Positions 47,050 through 59,100 of a stretch of DNA of 64,000 nucleotides are shown here, in pieces (position 1 is the stretch's first letter; each line of letters opens with the position of its first letter). The DNA is from Cristatella mucedo. Its lineage: Eukaryota; Bryozoa; Phylactolaemata; Cristatellidae. The notes under the pieces are model-generated. The model was not told the origin of the DNA and did no database searches. It saw only the letters and a program-made list of their open reading frames with translations. The position numbers and the translations under genes are program-made. Location: NCBI GenBank assembly GCA_009760855.2, contig WPIO01000088.1, positions 670,001 to 734,000 of the forward strand, written 5' to 3'.

Positions 47050-48360
47050 ATTAGCTCGGTGGACGGTACAGTGCGAATGCAAATGCTTCAGACGCTCACC
47101 AAGTGCGCAGCAACAAAAAAGCAGTGCTTCATTCTCGAACGGCAGTCACTCAGACGCTTCTGTCGAACGTGTAATCGGCCAGGTCTCGCCCAGTTGACCT
47201 TCAGTTATTTATCATATTGTCAGCTGAGTGCGCCCTGTGTTTATTTATTATTTTTTATTGCATGTCGTGGCTCTGAGTTCTGGCTTCGGTCACTTTTGGT
47301 TTTGCGTTATTCCGATAGCTAGGAGACTGCCGAGCAGCTGTAAAGCATGTGCAGCCGTATCGCATTGAAGTTGCTTTTATCTGACAAAAGTCATGTACAA
47401 ACGTAGACATCACGAATCCAAAGCGTGTTTAGCTAAACAAGTATTCGGATGTACATTCTCGGTCGTATGTCCTACACTTCGACGTTTTGGGCATGATGAA
47501 TTAAGCTTATCACGCAAGTGATTACATGCAGAATAATTTTTATTTTTTATTTATCTATTTATTTATTTATTGTTTTAAATATTTTAATAGGAATTTGATG
47601 CATATTCATGTGGGACACAAAAATAAGGTTTTCGGCTATTAATGTGGCTTCTTGAAACAGATCGCTTATGAGAAACTAGTCTGGCCTATGGCCATTCTCT
47701 AAAGAAGTTTCTATCGTCAACAGAAAATATAAGCTTCGCATTTTAAAATTAAACCACAAATGGTTGACCTCATGTTGCTCACGCTGATCTCACTGATTTT
47801 CATATACTGAAGCAGTGGATAAATAATAAATACGGATTCTTCGGTAAATGTATCTCCTCGCGAGGTGCTCGGCTCACCAAGATTAAAGCAGTCGGAGTGG
47901 TCATCACGTCATTCAAAGAAAAAAAAAACAGTTTGATGGACGGATAATAGCTAGCGATGAAAGACATTAGTCGACTAGTTCCTCTTAGCCTTTAACTTAT
48001 TCTCTATTTTTTTAATTGTTTAATGTTTAAAAGTCTAATTGAAATTATTCTGGGCTATTAGAGTTCCTATTAACCTGCTGCAGCCGTCGCCAATCAAGAC
48101 ATATTTAAACTCACAGCAGTATTCTTCAGCGAACGTCAACCGTCAAAGGTCATCTGTGAAAGGTCAGCTTTCTAAGGTCAAGACTTGTACTAGACTAGAG
48201 ATCTCGCTAGTACAAGTTTAAAGCAGACCTCTGTCTTGCGGTATTGCCACGGTTGAGTGCACGGCCCACGTCAACCGATGCCGGTTCCTAGAGGCCACTC
48301 ACCTTTAGGGATGCGACTTTTCGAAAAAATATTTTAGAATACTGGAAAAAATGCTCGTAT
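47050..48360. other. 3' flank of the plus-strand gene, nothing recognised
   Basis: AT-rich unique sequence; no clear AATAAA close to the stop. No other gene seen. Confidence 0.5.
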
Positions 48361-48364
48361 CATT

Positions 48365-48555
48365 ATTAATAAGAATAATAACACGTTTAATTTTTATGCG
48401 CCTTCAGAGGAACTCGATTTATTTTTAGGCACTTTACAGATGCTGCGTAGAAAGTCTCACCAAATGATTGGTGGTAACATTAGCAAGCAGCCAATACATG
48501 CCTACGAGAGACGAGTCGCAAGAATCCACTAGATACAACAGGTGCAAATACGTAG
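48365..48555 (-). mobile_element. LINE A terminus (reverse, diverged)
   Basis: AATAATAACACGTTTAA, GCGCCTTCAGAGGAACTCGA, TTTTAGGCACTTTACAGATG and AAGAATCCACTAGATACA follow the family A order. Confidence 0.65.
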
Positions 48556-48670
48556 TAGGATTATATCGTTGTATCGTAAAATCATATGAACTACATGTAT
48601 CCTAGTATTATTGCACGATATTATGCAAAAATTATGAATATATTTTCATTAATTTGTTTGTATTACGCTC

Positions 48671-48860
48671 AGAGAGAGAGAGAGAGAGAGAGAGAAATCT
48701 CAATCTCAATCTACTCGATTGCACTTGCTACGCGAAAAGCAGTGGCCGCGCGTTAATAACATGCAATAACAATTACAATATATAGTTATATAATATATAC
48801 ATACATATATATGTGTATGTATAATATATATATAATATAATAATTATTATTATATTAATA
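48671..48860. repeat. (AG)n and (TA)n microsatellites
   Basis: A pure AG run at about 48671-48695 and TATATA-rich sequence at 48776-48855. Confidence 0.85.
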
Positions 48861-49159
48861 ACTTCGACAGGCAAGAAAAGGTGCACGAGCAGCAGCTGCA
48901 CGCTGGGACCAACATTTAAAACCAGCCAAGAAGCCGGGCCTGCTGGACGCCGGCGTGCGCATGCTAGCACAAAGTTCAAGTTTATCGATATCCTACGCCA
49001 CAGACGCATGAAATTGGGTATCCGCTTGAAAGCTCGCACCCCGTGAGAAATAATCGGCCTTACATGACGTCGCAAAGTCACGTGACGTTTCATTGGAAGA
49101 CGCATGTGAGGCTTTACATTGGAGGAGTTATAACAAGCCGCCGCGTCCAACTGGCTGTC

Positions 49160-49335
49160 ATGGCTTGTTTCATCAAGGTTTGACCAAGTGTTATAAGCGC
49201 TCGCCTATAAAAACAGGGTCAAGGTGAAAGCTTTTGATGATCGAGGTCATGTACTTGAGCCCCGCGGCCTATGTGAAACACCAGGCAAGAGATTAAGTTA
49301 TCTTTGGGCGCTATACAAATACATCATATTTACAT
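49160..49335 (+). mobile_element. SINE1, rearranged head
   Basis: The head core is doubled (GTTATAAGCGCTCGCC, then GGGTCAAGGTGAAAGC), followed by TTGAGCCCCG and the tail AGAGATTAAGTTATCTTTGG ... GCGCTATACAAAT. Confidence 0.7.
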
Positions 49336-49408
49336 TTATTTATTTTATATTTAACATAGCCCAGTCCCCCTAAAGGCTGAAAGTCTGAGCTCCAACGCAA
49401 GAAAATGG

Positions 49409-49489
49409 AAATGGCATTCTGTTTTACTTGAGAAATTCCCGCGGTATTTTTTGCCCTGGCATGTGGTTGGATATTCCGGGTACCTTCGC
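49409..49489 (+). pseudogene. Relic of a third tectonin exon (~80 bp)
   Basis: The plus strand reads a block equivalent to the minus-strand tectonin exon: FYLRNSRGIFCPGMWLDIPG here against FYLKNSRGAAPFCPGTWLNI there. Nucleotides also match (TTCTGTTTTACTTGA, CCCGCGG, TTGCCCTGGCA, ATATTCCGGGTACCTTCG). There is a 6-nt deletion, and no tectonin sequence continues on either side. It is oriented like the plus-strand gene but resembles the minus-strand paralogue more. Confidence 0.85.
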
Positions 49490-49524
49490 TTATACACCTT
49501 CGTATATACCTTCGCCTTCCACTT

Positions 49525-49555
49525 TAAGGGGAGCGGGCTCTGCCCGCTCCCCTTA
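49525..49555. repeat. Perfect hairpin, 14-bp arms, 3-nt loop
   Basis: TAAGGGGAGCGGGC (49525-49538), loop TCT, perfect complement to 49555. It lies 36 bp after the tectonin relic and could form a strong stem. Confidence 0.92.
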
Positions 49556-49599
49556 TAGCGGTCGATCTGGAGAGCACGTGACTGCAGAAAGTGTTGCCA

Positions 49600-49745
49600 C
49601 TCTGGTCTGGCCGTCACAGCGGTCGAGCTGCTCGCTTTAACCAACCAATAGCTCGAGGACGGCTCGAGCGCTGCGGCGTATGCAAAGCGTCTGAACAGAT
49701 GCCAGGTTCTCCTGGAGTGCAGTGCATGCAAATAAATTGCTCCAT
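49600..49745 (+). mobile_element. SINE1, diverged
   Basis: GGTCTGGCCGTCACAGCGGT head, GGCTCGAGCGC B box, AAAGCGTCTGAACAGATGCC tail stem, ATGCAAATAAATT end. Confidence 0.7.
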
Positions 49746-49797
49746 CGTAAATGTGCTCTGCAATGTTCTCTCACAGCTACTAAGCAAGCGCTGCTAG

Positions 49798-49820
49798 ACG
49801 GACGGACGGACGGACGGACG
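49798..49820. repeat. (GGAC)n tetranucleotide repeat
   Basis: Six consecutive GGAC units. Confidence 0.95.
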
Positions 49821-49989
49821 CTGCGAGACGACGCGAGTCGCCGCAAGCGCTGACGCGGCGCCGCCGTCTCTGGAGCGGACGCGAAGCAGAGCGAGAGCGC
49901 CTCCGCATAGGTGCGACACGCTACCAAAAGAAATACGCGCGACAGGAGGTTTGACGAAAGACCGTAGCTTCCGGTGAACAAATCTGGTC

Positions 49990-50820
49990 CCGTTACATGA
50001 AGAGACAGTACAGGGTGCGGCCGGCGGTAGGTGTTATTGCCCTGGGAGGTCTCGCATTCTTTAGAGCTTCTTTTTACGGATTATGAAAACTCGTGACACA
50101 GTATAAAAGGCACACACTTCACTTTATCAGTTAGTCATTAATAATCATTAAAATATTAATGATAATTATTAATTAAATAAATTTATATTAATTTGAGTAA
50201 ATAAATTGAAATCGTTTTGATCAGCGCTCTCAAGTGCGTGCAGCTAGCAACCTAGCAACTGAAAACTGTAACTAAGCGCCACACGCTTGCGTGCTTGCAT
50301 GCGATCACGAAAAAATAGGAAGCAGGACATCTTCTGTCGATCATAGCTCCGGCTTTGCAAGTTTGTAAGCGGGCTTTCACAACCACTTGGAACTGTTTGA
50401 CCGCCCCGATCGTCTCAATAGTGACTCCATTAATTGTCCTCAACTCGCCCGTCGGTACATATTTTCTTTTCGTCATGCCTATACAGTTCATTCAGGGCAT
50501 CAGGTGAGCTGCTTAAATTGACAAATGATATTAATGCTCGCTGTTTTGCCGACAGTGGTATAAAGATACTTAGTTACGCGAAAGTTACTTCGGAATACCA
50601 CGGCAATAGCAAATTCAGGTTCCCAGCCCTTTTGCAGGGGCCAATGCATAATTAATTCCTAGATCGGAAACGAGTTTTCAAGCTGCTGCTTCAGCCTCAA
50701 CGGCAGCAATTCTCCAGACTTGAATTTCTTAAAGAATTTAAAATTTCGCCTTTTAATAAAGTAGTGATTGACAGGCGAGAGCGGCAGGAAAAAGACGTTA
50801 TTACGTTATTATTATGTACT
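49990..50820. other. Intergenic sequence, nothing recognised
   Basis: Short open frames only; AT-rich at 50140-50210. Confidence 0.5.
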
Positions 50821-50930
50821 GAAGACACTGATTGGCTGATGAACGACAAGGATTTATTGAAGACGCTGATTGGCTGATGAAAGACAATGATTTATTGAAG
50901 AAGCTGATTGGCTGATGCATCTGATGCATC
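50821..50930. repeat. 38-bp minisatellite, ~2.9 units
   Basis: Units start at 50821, 50859 and 50897 and carry CTGATTGGCTGATG; the last ends in a doubled GATGCATCT. Confidence 0.93.
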
Positions 50931-51178
50931 TCACATTCACTAGCCAGCGACGATCGTACTGACATTGGTGCGCTGCTAGCTGCTTTAGTTATTAAACGAA
51001 GAAATAGAGCTTCCTCAAAATTTCCCAAGCAAGACAATCATTTTACCTTTGTGTTGTCGTTTTAGTTAAATCGAGTCATTCTCAAATAGATATCCGTGAG
51101 CTATCACAATTATGAGACGGTTATAGGAAGAAAACACGTTTTCAGTGAGAGATGAGTTTGCAAATAGGTTCCCAATAC

Positions 51179-51927
51179 TTAGTGATATCTAAATATGCTA
51201 ACGTCACCTGAACTTCCGACCAGCCATGCCACGCCGGAGGAGCTTAATGAGACGTCGACCGCGGAAATATTCAAGTTGAGTGACTGCCAAGAGCTTCCAA
51301 CGGGGTTGGTGGAGCTAATTCCCTCTCGGGAGATGACAGTGGCGTTAGCTGTGACGGCGAGCAGAAAGTCTCCGGCAGTCGAGATCGTGGCGAAGGTACC
51401 CGGAATATTCAACCACGTGCCAGGGCAAAATGGCGCCGCGCCGCGGGAGTTTTTCAAGTAAAACAGACTGCCATTGGAGGCCAGCATCCACAGACCGGAT
51501 GGACCGCACGTCATCTCCATCCACTCACGCCAGCCGCAAAATGAAACCGTGGTGCAGGCTGTAAAGTAAGATCCGTTGAGCACGAACAAGTGACCGTTCA
51601 ATGACAAGCCGTAGAACGTAGACTCGTTCGCGCTGCCGAACCCGAAGCGACGGATCCGATAGGTACTGCAGAACGAGGACGACGGTGCGGACACCCCGGT
51701 TGGATCCAAGGTCAAGGTCAGATAGCTGTCAGTCGAGCTGATGCCGTAAGCGCGCTGCACTCCGGACCGCAGGTCCACGAAGACCGGCACTCCTGCGATT
51801 TCTCTCCATCCGGTGCCAACGGAAGAGGCGTTGCCGTAGGTGCCCAATCTGTAGAGGGCAGTTCCAGCCGACGACAGAGCCCACACCCCAGCGAGTCCAA
51901 CCGATACGGATTGGACGGTGTGGCCAT
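51179..51927 (-). CDS. Minus-strand paralogue: tectonin propeller exon
   Basis: Acceptor gtgttttag (ag 51929-51928), entry phase 1, stop TAA at 51181-51179. Repeats include SVGLAGVWALSSAGTALYR, PSGLWMLASNGSLFY, GDFLLAVTANATVIS and SSGVAWLVGSSGDVS. Several Asn-X-Ser/Thr sites. Confidence 0.85.
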
Positions 51928-54698
51928 CTAAAACACGTTTAAGGCACTAGCTTTTCCACGGCGGAACGGCCATTGATGACGGGGCGCTTTTGAAGCCCGA
52001 GCTTGAATGGGCTGACGCTCGCAGAGAGTAATTGAGCCAGCCAAGCTTCGTGGTTCAGCTAAGCGAGGCGGCCAAGCTGTCCGGGCAGCCAAGGAAAGTT
52101 TTAGCGATTCCCAAACCTTGACATGGAATCCTGACGCAGCCATTGTAAGTATTCTAGAAGGGTATGGTGGATTGCTTTGAATACATCTCTCGTTTTTCCG
52201 GTTAAAAGGTAAAAACACTAACTGTGGCACCCCTTTCGCCTATTTCCTAAAGCGAAGGTTATGTCCGGACAGATTGCGTCAAAGCCAGTGGCGCTTCTCA
52301 GCGTATCGGAGCTAAATATAGGTCATGTAAGGCAAATTAGAGCACGTGATAAAGTAAGTAAACATGACATGATTGAAGGTTGCGTAAATCTCGTTATAGA
52401 TACCGCATGTAAGGTTTCCTTAGGTGCACATATAGAGGTACATAAATCAGATGCCAACGCGTGCCAAATCAAAGAAATTCACATACATTTAATTTCAGAC
52501 TCTCCCGTCTTTAAATATTTCCACAAACGATATTACTCGTGAATGGTATGCAAATTTTAGAAAATTCCTGGTTTTCCCTCTCGGCTTTGAATGCAAACTG
52601 ACTTTTGTGGCTGTTGGCTTATTTTGGTTTGGTTAGAACTATCGTATCTGGCATGGGTTTTGTTAGTCCACTACTGTAACGCCGAAGGCTCGGCGGGGTA
52701 AGCTTGACCTGCCGCTTACCTAGCGGCGTAGCCTATCGCCTAATGCCGTTCGGTGCGCGCCTACGCGCAATAAGCTGGCCGCCACGAAACGAGCGTTTCT
52801 GGCGCTGACCTGCTTACCGTTACTAAAGGGGGTCGTGAGTCCGCGGCGTGAATTGGAAGCAAGACACACAAATTGGGGATTTTACTGAACTTTATTCGCA
52901 AGCGCACAAAGTCGCTGCGCGTCTAGTTCAGCTTTATCTCCACACTCCTCGCACGTTCAACACTCTTGCGGAGGGAATACTCCTCTACACTAAGCGCGAC
53001 CCGGACCCTAAACCCTAACCGGTGAACTAGGAATCCGTTCCCACCTGTGCCGAGGGAATACCCCAAACACGCCAACTTAAACACTCGAGCGGAGGGAGTA
53101 CTTCTCCACACTGAAGTGCGAACCGGAGTCTAAACCCTACCCGGTGAACTAGAACTCGGTTTCCACCAGTGCGACCGGAATACTCCACACACGCCAACTC
53201 AAGCACTCCTGCGGAGGAAATACTTCTCCACACTGAAGCGCGACCCGGAGCCTAAACCCTACCCGGTGAACTAGAGCTCCACACACGCCAACTACGCCTA
53301 GCTCGCGCCGGCAAATCCCTATGCCGAGACCACGTGCTAGCGCGCACACACACGACACAAAAGAAACACAAAACACGAATGAACACACAAAATGCCAGCT
53401 CGGGCGCGATACGACCGTGTTCGGTGGGGTTCCACCGAATCCTCCTAGAGCTGTCTCGTCCTGTTCCGTCAATCGCTGGCGAACAGCCCGCCCTCCTCCC
53501 TCGCTTCCAGAGAAAACGAGTCCGACGGCGGAGCCGGACCAAAGACAGAAGACCACAGACAAAAAGACACGAGGCCAAGAGCGAGCGTCGCTCGACTCTT
53601 AAATACCTAGCTGGAACAATGGGCAAGAGCTTAGTGGTATTGGGCCCGGACACCTTGGCCCATTACAGAAAGGAATTACTACCGTCCCCAGGCCACTGGA
53701 AGGGCACCTCCGTCCAGCTTGAATGGCGAATGGGTTCCAGACGATTCTTTCTTGGGAAGAGGGAAGGCGGGGGTTGACAGGCCAGCCAATATCTATCAGC
53801 AGCTTCCGCGAGTATCGGACCAATTCTAAAGGCCGAATCGCCGCCGCTCGTCTCAGAGCTTCCTGGCCTGCTCCTAAGCGCTTCCTCTCTAACCGCACTG
53901 ACGCTCCTCTCTGGCTCACTGCTCCAGGACAAAGGGGCTCTAGCCCGCCGCCGAACAGCTCTTGTTCGCGCTAAAATTCAGCCAAAGCCAGCCGGGCGCT
54001 ACACTACTACAGTTTAGGTCATGTAATGCACGGTGACTATAAACGCGTCCAGAAAGAGCTGTGCCACCTTATAAATGGGTTTGTCCAAGTGATCAAAGTG
54101 GTCACCTTAACCAAGATCAAGGTAAATGCATTTCATGACCGATATCGCTGGCTCGAGCCCTGTGGCGTACGTGAAGAGCCTGAGTAGAGATTAATTTCTT
54201 TTAGGGCACTATGTAAATGAATTATATTTAAATTCTTTAAGTGACGCGTTTTGAAAATGTTGGCCACGATTCCGACTCATCATGATCTATTGACTAAAGA
54301 GCGAGCGTATGAGCGAGAATTAGAGCGAGCGTATGAGCGAGAATCAGAGCGAGCGTATGAGCGAGAATCAGAGCGAGCGTATGAGCGAGAATCAGAGTGA
54401 GCGTATGAGCGAGAATCAGAGCGAGCGTATGAGCGAGAATCAGAGCGAGCGTATGAGCGAGAAGTGGAGCGAGAATTGGAGCGAGCGTAGAAGCGAGTAA
54501 GTAACCAAAAGGTTTGAGCAGGATGTTCACCACAGCTGAGCCGTGTCTAAAGTGTGCCGCCCAGCCGTACTAGCTATTGCCGCGCACTAGTGACCGATTA
54601 TGACCGAGCGCCCTCGTCAAAAGTCATTAGCACTCAGCTTGCCAGCGGCTGCCGAACGCTGCTTCTCTGCAACATCCGGCCACAAATGCTACCCGAAA

Positions 54699-54784
<86 letters not shown>

Positions 54785-54785
54785 A

Positions 54786-54840
<55 letters not shown>

Positions 54841-56100
54841 ACTCACTCTCCCTCTCTCACTCTCACTCACTCTCTCTCTCTCTGTCTCTCTCTTTTTCTC
54901 TCTCTCTCTCTCTCTCTCTCGTCCCAAGTATGAACTAGCGTTCAGGTATCAAATGAGCTGGCTCGCGAAAAAAAGAGCGGACTGCACGTGGTTTTGCGAA
55001 CCTGCTCACCGCCAAAGGTTAAAGTAATGACGTCACGTAGGCATGGCTACGAGTAGGACGGGCATGCGCATCTCTCTAGACCCCTCGGAGCGTGCATGCC
55101 AGCTGCCTGTGAACCAGCGCCAGGCCATCGATCGAAATATGTCCATCACATCTTGCACGTACGCAAACTCTTTGTAACTCTGTGTAGATGGTACGAAGCA
55201 AGTCTCATTACTTAAAAGCGGCCGAAGCTAATGTGGGATGCTATTGTCGAATTGCCTTCCTTGAAAGGTACAAAACGCCTAACGTCCGTGTGCAGCTAAA
55301 AATCATCATTAGTTTTTTTAATTTGAACTACTCAGAGAAATAGGAGACTGAAGCTGGTGGCGTGCAGCGATTGGATAATGTCTCTGGGAAATGCAAACCA
55401 CTCCGGCCCGGCATGTTGCTTGCGTTCGTTGCTGCGAACAACTCACCACTTGCATTAAAGAGAGCAGGCAGGGGAGCAGACTTAGGGGCGCCTTGAGTTG
55501 TCGTCCTTGCCTCTGTCGTGGTCGCACCCTTGGATAGTGATAGAGTAGCCATCGACTGATTCGAACCTAACGCTGCTGTGGTCGCTGCAGAATCAGTATT
55601 CTGGGATTTCGATGAGTTTGTAGCAGCCGATAAGGGTTCTCTGAATTGGGCTGACGTGCTGGCTGCAGCTGACAGAGCGGCTGCATTCGCCGGAAGTCGA
55701 GTAGCAGTCGATGGATTGGCGACGATCGTGTGCGTCGCAATGGGGTCAGATGGGCGAGTCTCCTGACGAGATACTCTTTCAGCACTCGATGCGCTGGTGG
55801 CGGTGCGATCGACGATGCGAGCTGACGATGCTGCGGCTGACGGGTAGCCATTCGTTGTCGATGATGTAACACCTTCGAACCGTTCGTAGATGTGCGCCGT
55901 AACTTGGTCGTCGTTGCTGCTGAAACCCGTCGAAGTGCGGCTTGACGAAAACTGTTGATCGTCAAGTGCGATCGAGTAGCTGTCAGCTTCCGTCTCTTGA
56001 TCTCCTGTGGTCGGAAGGACTCGGAAGATTCAATCGATAGCTAGCATGCTACGTCTTGGTCAAGCATCAAGCGATGGCATTTGCAGAGAAGCCGCGCTCT

Positions 56101-56135
<35 letters not shown>

Positions 56136-59100
56136 TGTTTTCCATTTGCACGCTTGCAATTTGCTGCTGGAGAATCTGCAGAAATTTAGAAATTAGAGCT
56201 CGAGCATTAGTTACACTTTACTTTAGACGTGACAGCGGGTCAGGTTAGTCGATCTTCAACATTCGACATTGCTTTAAAAGCACTTGCAGCTCTTATTCCA
56301 CTGCATCATGATGCGGCATCTGCTGTGTCTACATTAAGAGGCATCCCAATATCGCTTGCTTGTAACTCACCAATGCTGTCCACGGTTGAAAAAACCATTA
56401 CATAATCGACGTCAGATGTATAGTTTTCTTGCTGAAGAGGTTTGGTGTGTTCTCCTACTGAGGGCGGTGAGATATCTTTAGTGCATTGCCGCAGCGCGAG
56501 CACAGCAAGTACGAACGGATGCAAGCTTCTTGCTTGATTTTTCTCTTCTGACTCCTCACCTTCAATGGCAGATACTAGGTGGCCCAACGTCGTTGCACTT
56601 GTATTCTCTGTGCGACCTGAAAATGGCGATCTCTCTTCGGCGATATCGGATCACATTATGCTCGGAACGAGATTCTGCGAATGCCACTATGTCTCGGTCC
56701 TGACTGCTTTTGGGGTCACAGCAGTGATTGACTTCAACTTTACCCATTTAAAATCAGAAAAATAGAAATGTTCGCATTTAAGTTTAAAATATTCAAAAAG
56801 AATATATATTGAGTGGGACAAAGTCAGTTGGCAACCGAGTGCGTACTGAAAGCCGCTAAGGCTGTGAGTGGGCTATACAAAACTCTCCTGCGTAACATCC
56901 AAATAGTCTTTATGAATTTGTGGAGTTACAGAAGGAGATAAATTACATTACATTACCATATCTAAAAATATACAAACAGTGAACACTCAAAATAGTTCAG
57001 AAATGAATTGATTTTCCAGATTTTGGTTAAACTACTCTATAGTGACAGTGAACCAGTAAACTCTCCAAGTTTCCAAAGATCTCCCAGCCATAATCGCCAT
57101 ACTTCAAGGTACTTAGCAAAATTTTGACATTGGTTTAGACCCTTTTGAGGTGGGCAGATTGATTCGTATGGAGTGACTGGTATTTCTTCCGTTGAGATGC
57201 AGCACAGCTTTCAGTGCCATAGCATGAAATCTGTAGGCCCCTTGCCGCTTTTTGGGTTCTTTCCCCCTGGATTCAAGGTTGATAGTTTATTTCGCATTCG
57301 TAGTTCATGTTTGCCCAGAATTTACAAAAATTACAAGGTAAATAGTTCTGTTTATTAAAATTGTCCCTCGAAGATCACTACTCACTCGGCGGCTCGCGAT
57401 GCCATCGATCAATTTAGCATAGTTATTCATGCTCAGCACCTTGTTCACGCTTAATAGATATTAGCGGCAATCTACAAAGCCGACCCTGCACCGTAGCTAA
57501 GCGTAAATAGGCTATTCTGAGTCGGGATTTAAGAATATTATAAGCCACATCATGAATGTTCCAGTTCTTGAGTGAGAGTGCATGCGAAAGTGACCAAAGC
57601 TCAACTGCCAGCTCCATCTTCTCGATATCTAACATGACATGATATTTCACTTTTGGCACTTGCTTTTAGTGCCGTGGACACAACTGTGAAATGTTTCAGC
57701 ACCTTCTGATTTCCCAGTGTTTCAGCGAAGGAACGTTGCAAAAGAATTTTTCGAAGACGACATTGTGCCTGCTCAACGCGGCAAACCGTTCACTTCGAGA
57801 GACAGACAGACTGACAGAAAGACAGGCAGAAAAGAGGCGACGTCGGTTGCACAAAAGAAGATTTCGCAAAAGAAGATTACATAAAAAAAGTTGCGCACTT
57901 TCGAATTCGTGCCAAGGATTGACGTAAGCGATCGTCCCTCGATTGATCCTCGTATTCAAGCTGGCGCGGCTCGGCGCACGCCGCCGGCGATATTCTGCAG
58001 GCATCGCGGCATCGAACCTAGTGGTCTAGCTGTTCACTTAAGTCTTCGCCTTGTAGTAAATCGGGGCAATGTGGTGGCATGACTGAGCTGCAGTGCTATA
58101 CGTGACCTTGGACTTGTACAGGTCATCAGAAGGTCGACACTGCAGCTACATCGCATCAAACGGCAGCTAATGCTACCAGTGTTCTTTGTGCCAATTTTTA
58201 ATGTCATTCATCTCATTGGTCTTTGTACGATGTTAGTAAATGTGCTTTGGACGTTGGTCTCATTTATTTCAAAAAATATCTTGCAACAGAAACAGTAGAT
58301 GGCCTCCGGCCATTGTGAATAGACATGCCACATTCGGGCCATCGTTTCTACATCTTCATCTTCATCGCGTCGGCGTCTTAGAATACAGGTCCGCATTGAA
58401 TCTGCGTTTTCATTTTGATTCGGGAAATTTGTAATCTCTTACTAGGACATATCCGAGTAGCACAGTGTCCATACGTGAATCAGGGGACGTGCATGCTGTC
58501 TGGCCAATAAGCCGGGGTCACTGCCGGCGTAGTTGCTTTTAGTGGCACGGCCACGCCGGCTCCTTTTGCCCCTTTTTGGGCAGACTGCAAGAAACTGGTG
58601 GAGCTTGCTGACAGCAATCTCATCGCGAGCCCTGGAAATTCTCTTCCAATTGCGGAAAACTCGGTGACTTGCTGTGGCTTTTCTTTGCACTCATCCACTT
58701 CTTGGTGCGTGCTTCTTTTACTATTCGCCACGGCTTGTGGCGCACTGGAATGCGATTCCGGGGGAGGAGATGTGAACGGTAGCATACATCGATCCATCCT
58801 GGCTCATGCCATGCGCCCACTCTCGCATGCTAACGAGAGCGAATTCCTTTGCTCTTGCACGCACCAAAATCAGGTTTCCCAAAAGAAATCTCAGACCTAA
58901 AGTGTAGCAACAAACAACGTGCATAAGCCTACCGAATATCGATTCATCTGAGAACATTGTTTAGTTTATTTTTAGAGTGAGTGAGCCACAGCAGTAATAA
59001 AATAAACAACAATTCAGTGCAGTTTTAAATACTTTACACTAAATATTTTTCCGCGCATCACAAATTTAGGCCCCTTAAACATACGAGGCTACGGGAGTAG

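Noticed and set aside
53012-53020. CCCTAAACCC-like words, considered as an internal telomere repeat
   Set aside because: They are single occurrences inside each 122-bp LTR unit, not a tandem telomeric array.
55567-55965. 133-codon Arg/Leu-rich minus frame
   Set aside because: It is the shifted shadow of the Ser/Thr-rich exon 56004-55447, which has proper splice sites and phase.
58480-58797. Possible extra Ser/Thr/Pro linker exon on the minus strand
   Set aside because: The best acceptor is phase 2 and no donor gives phase 1, unlike every other exon of the gene.
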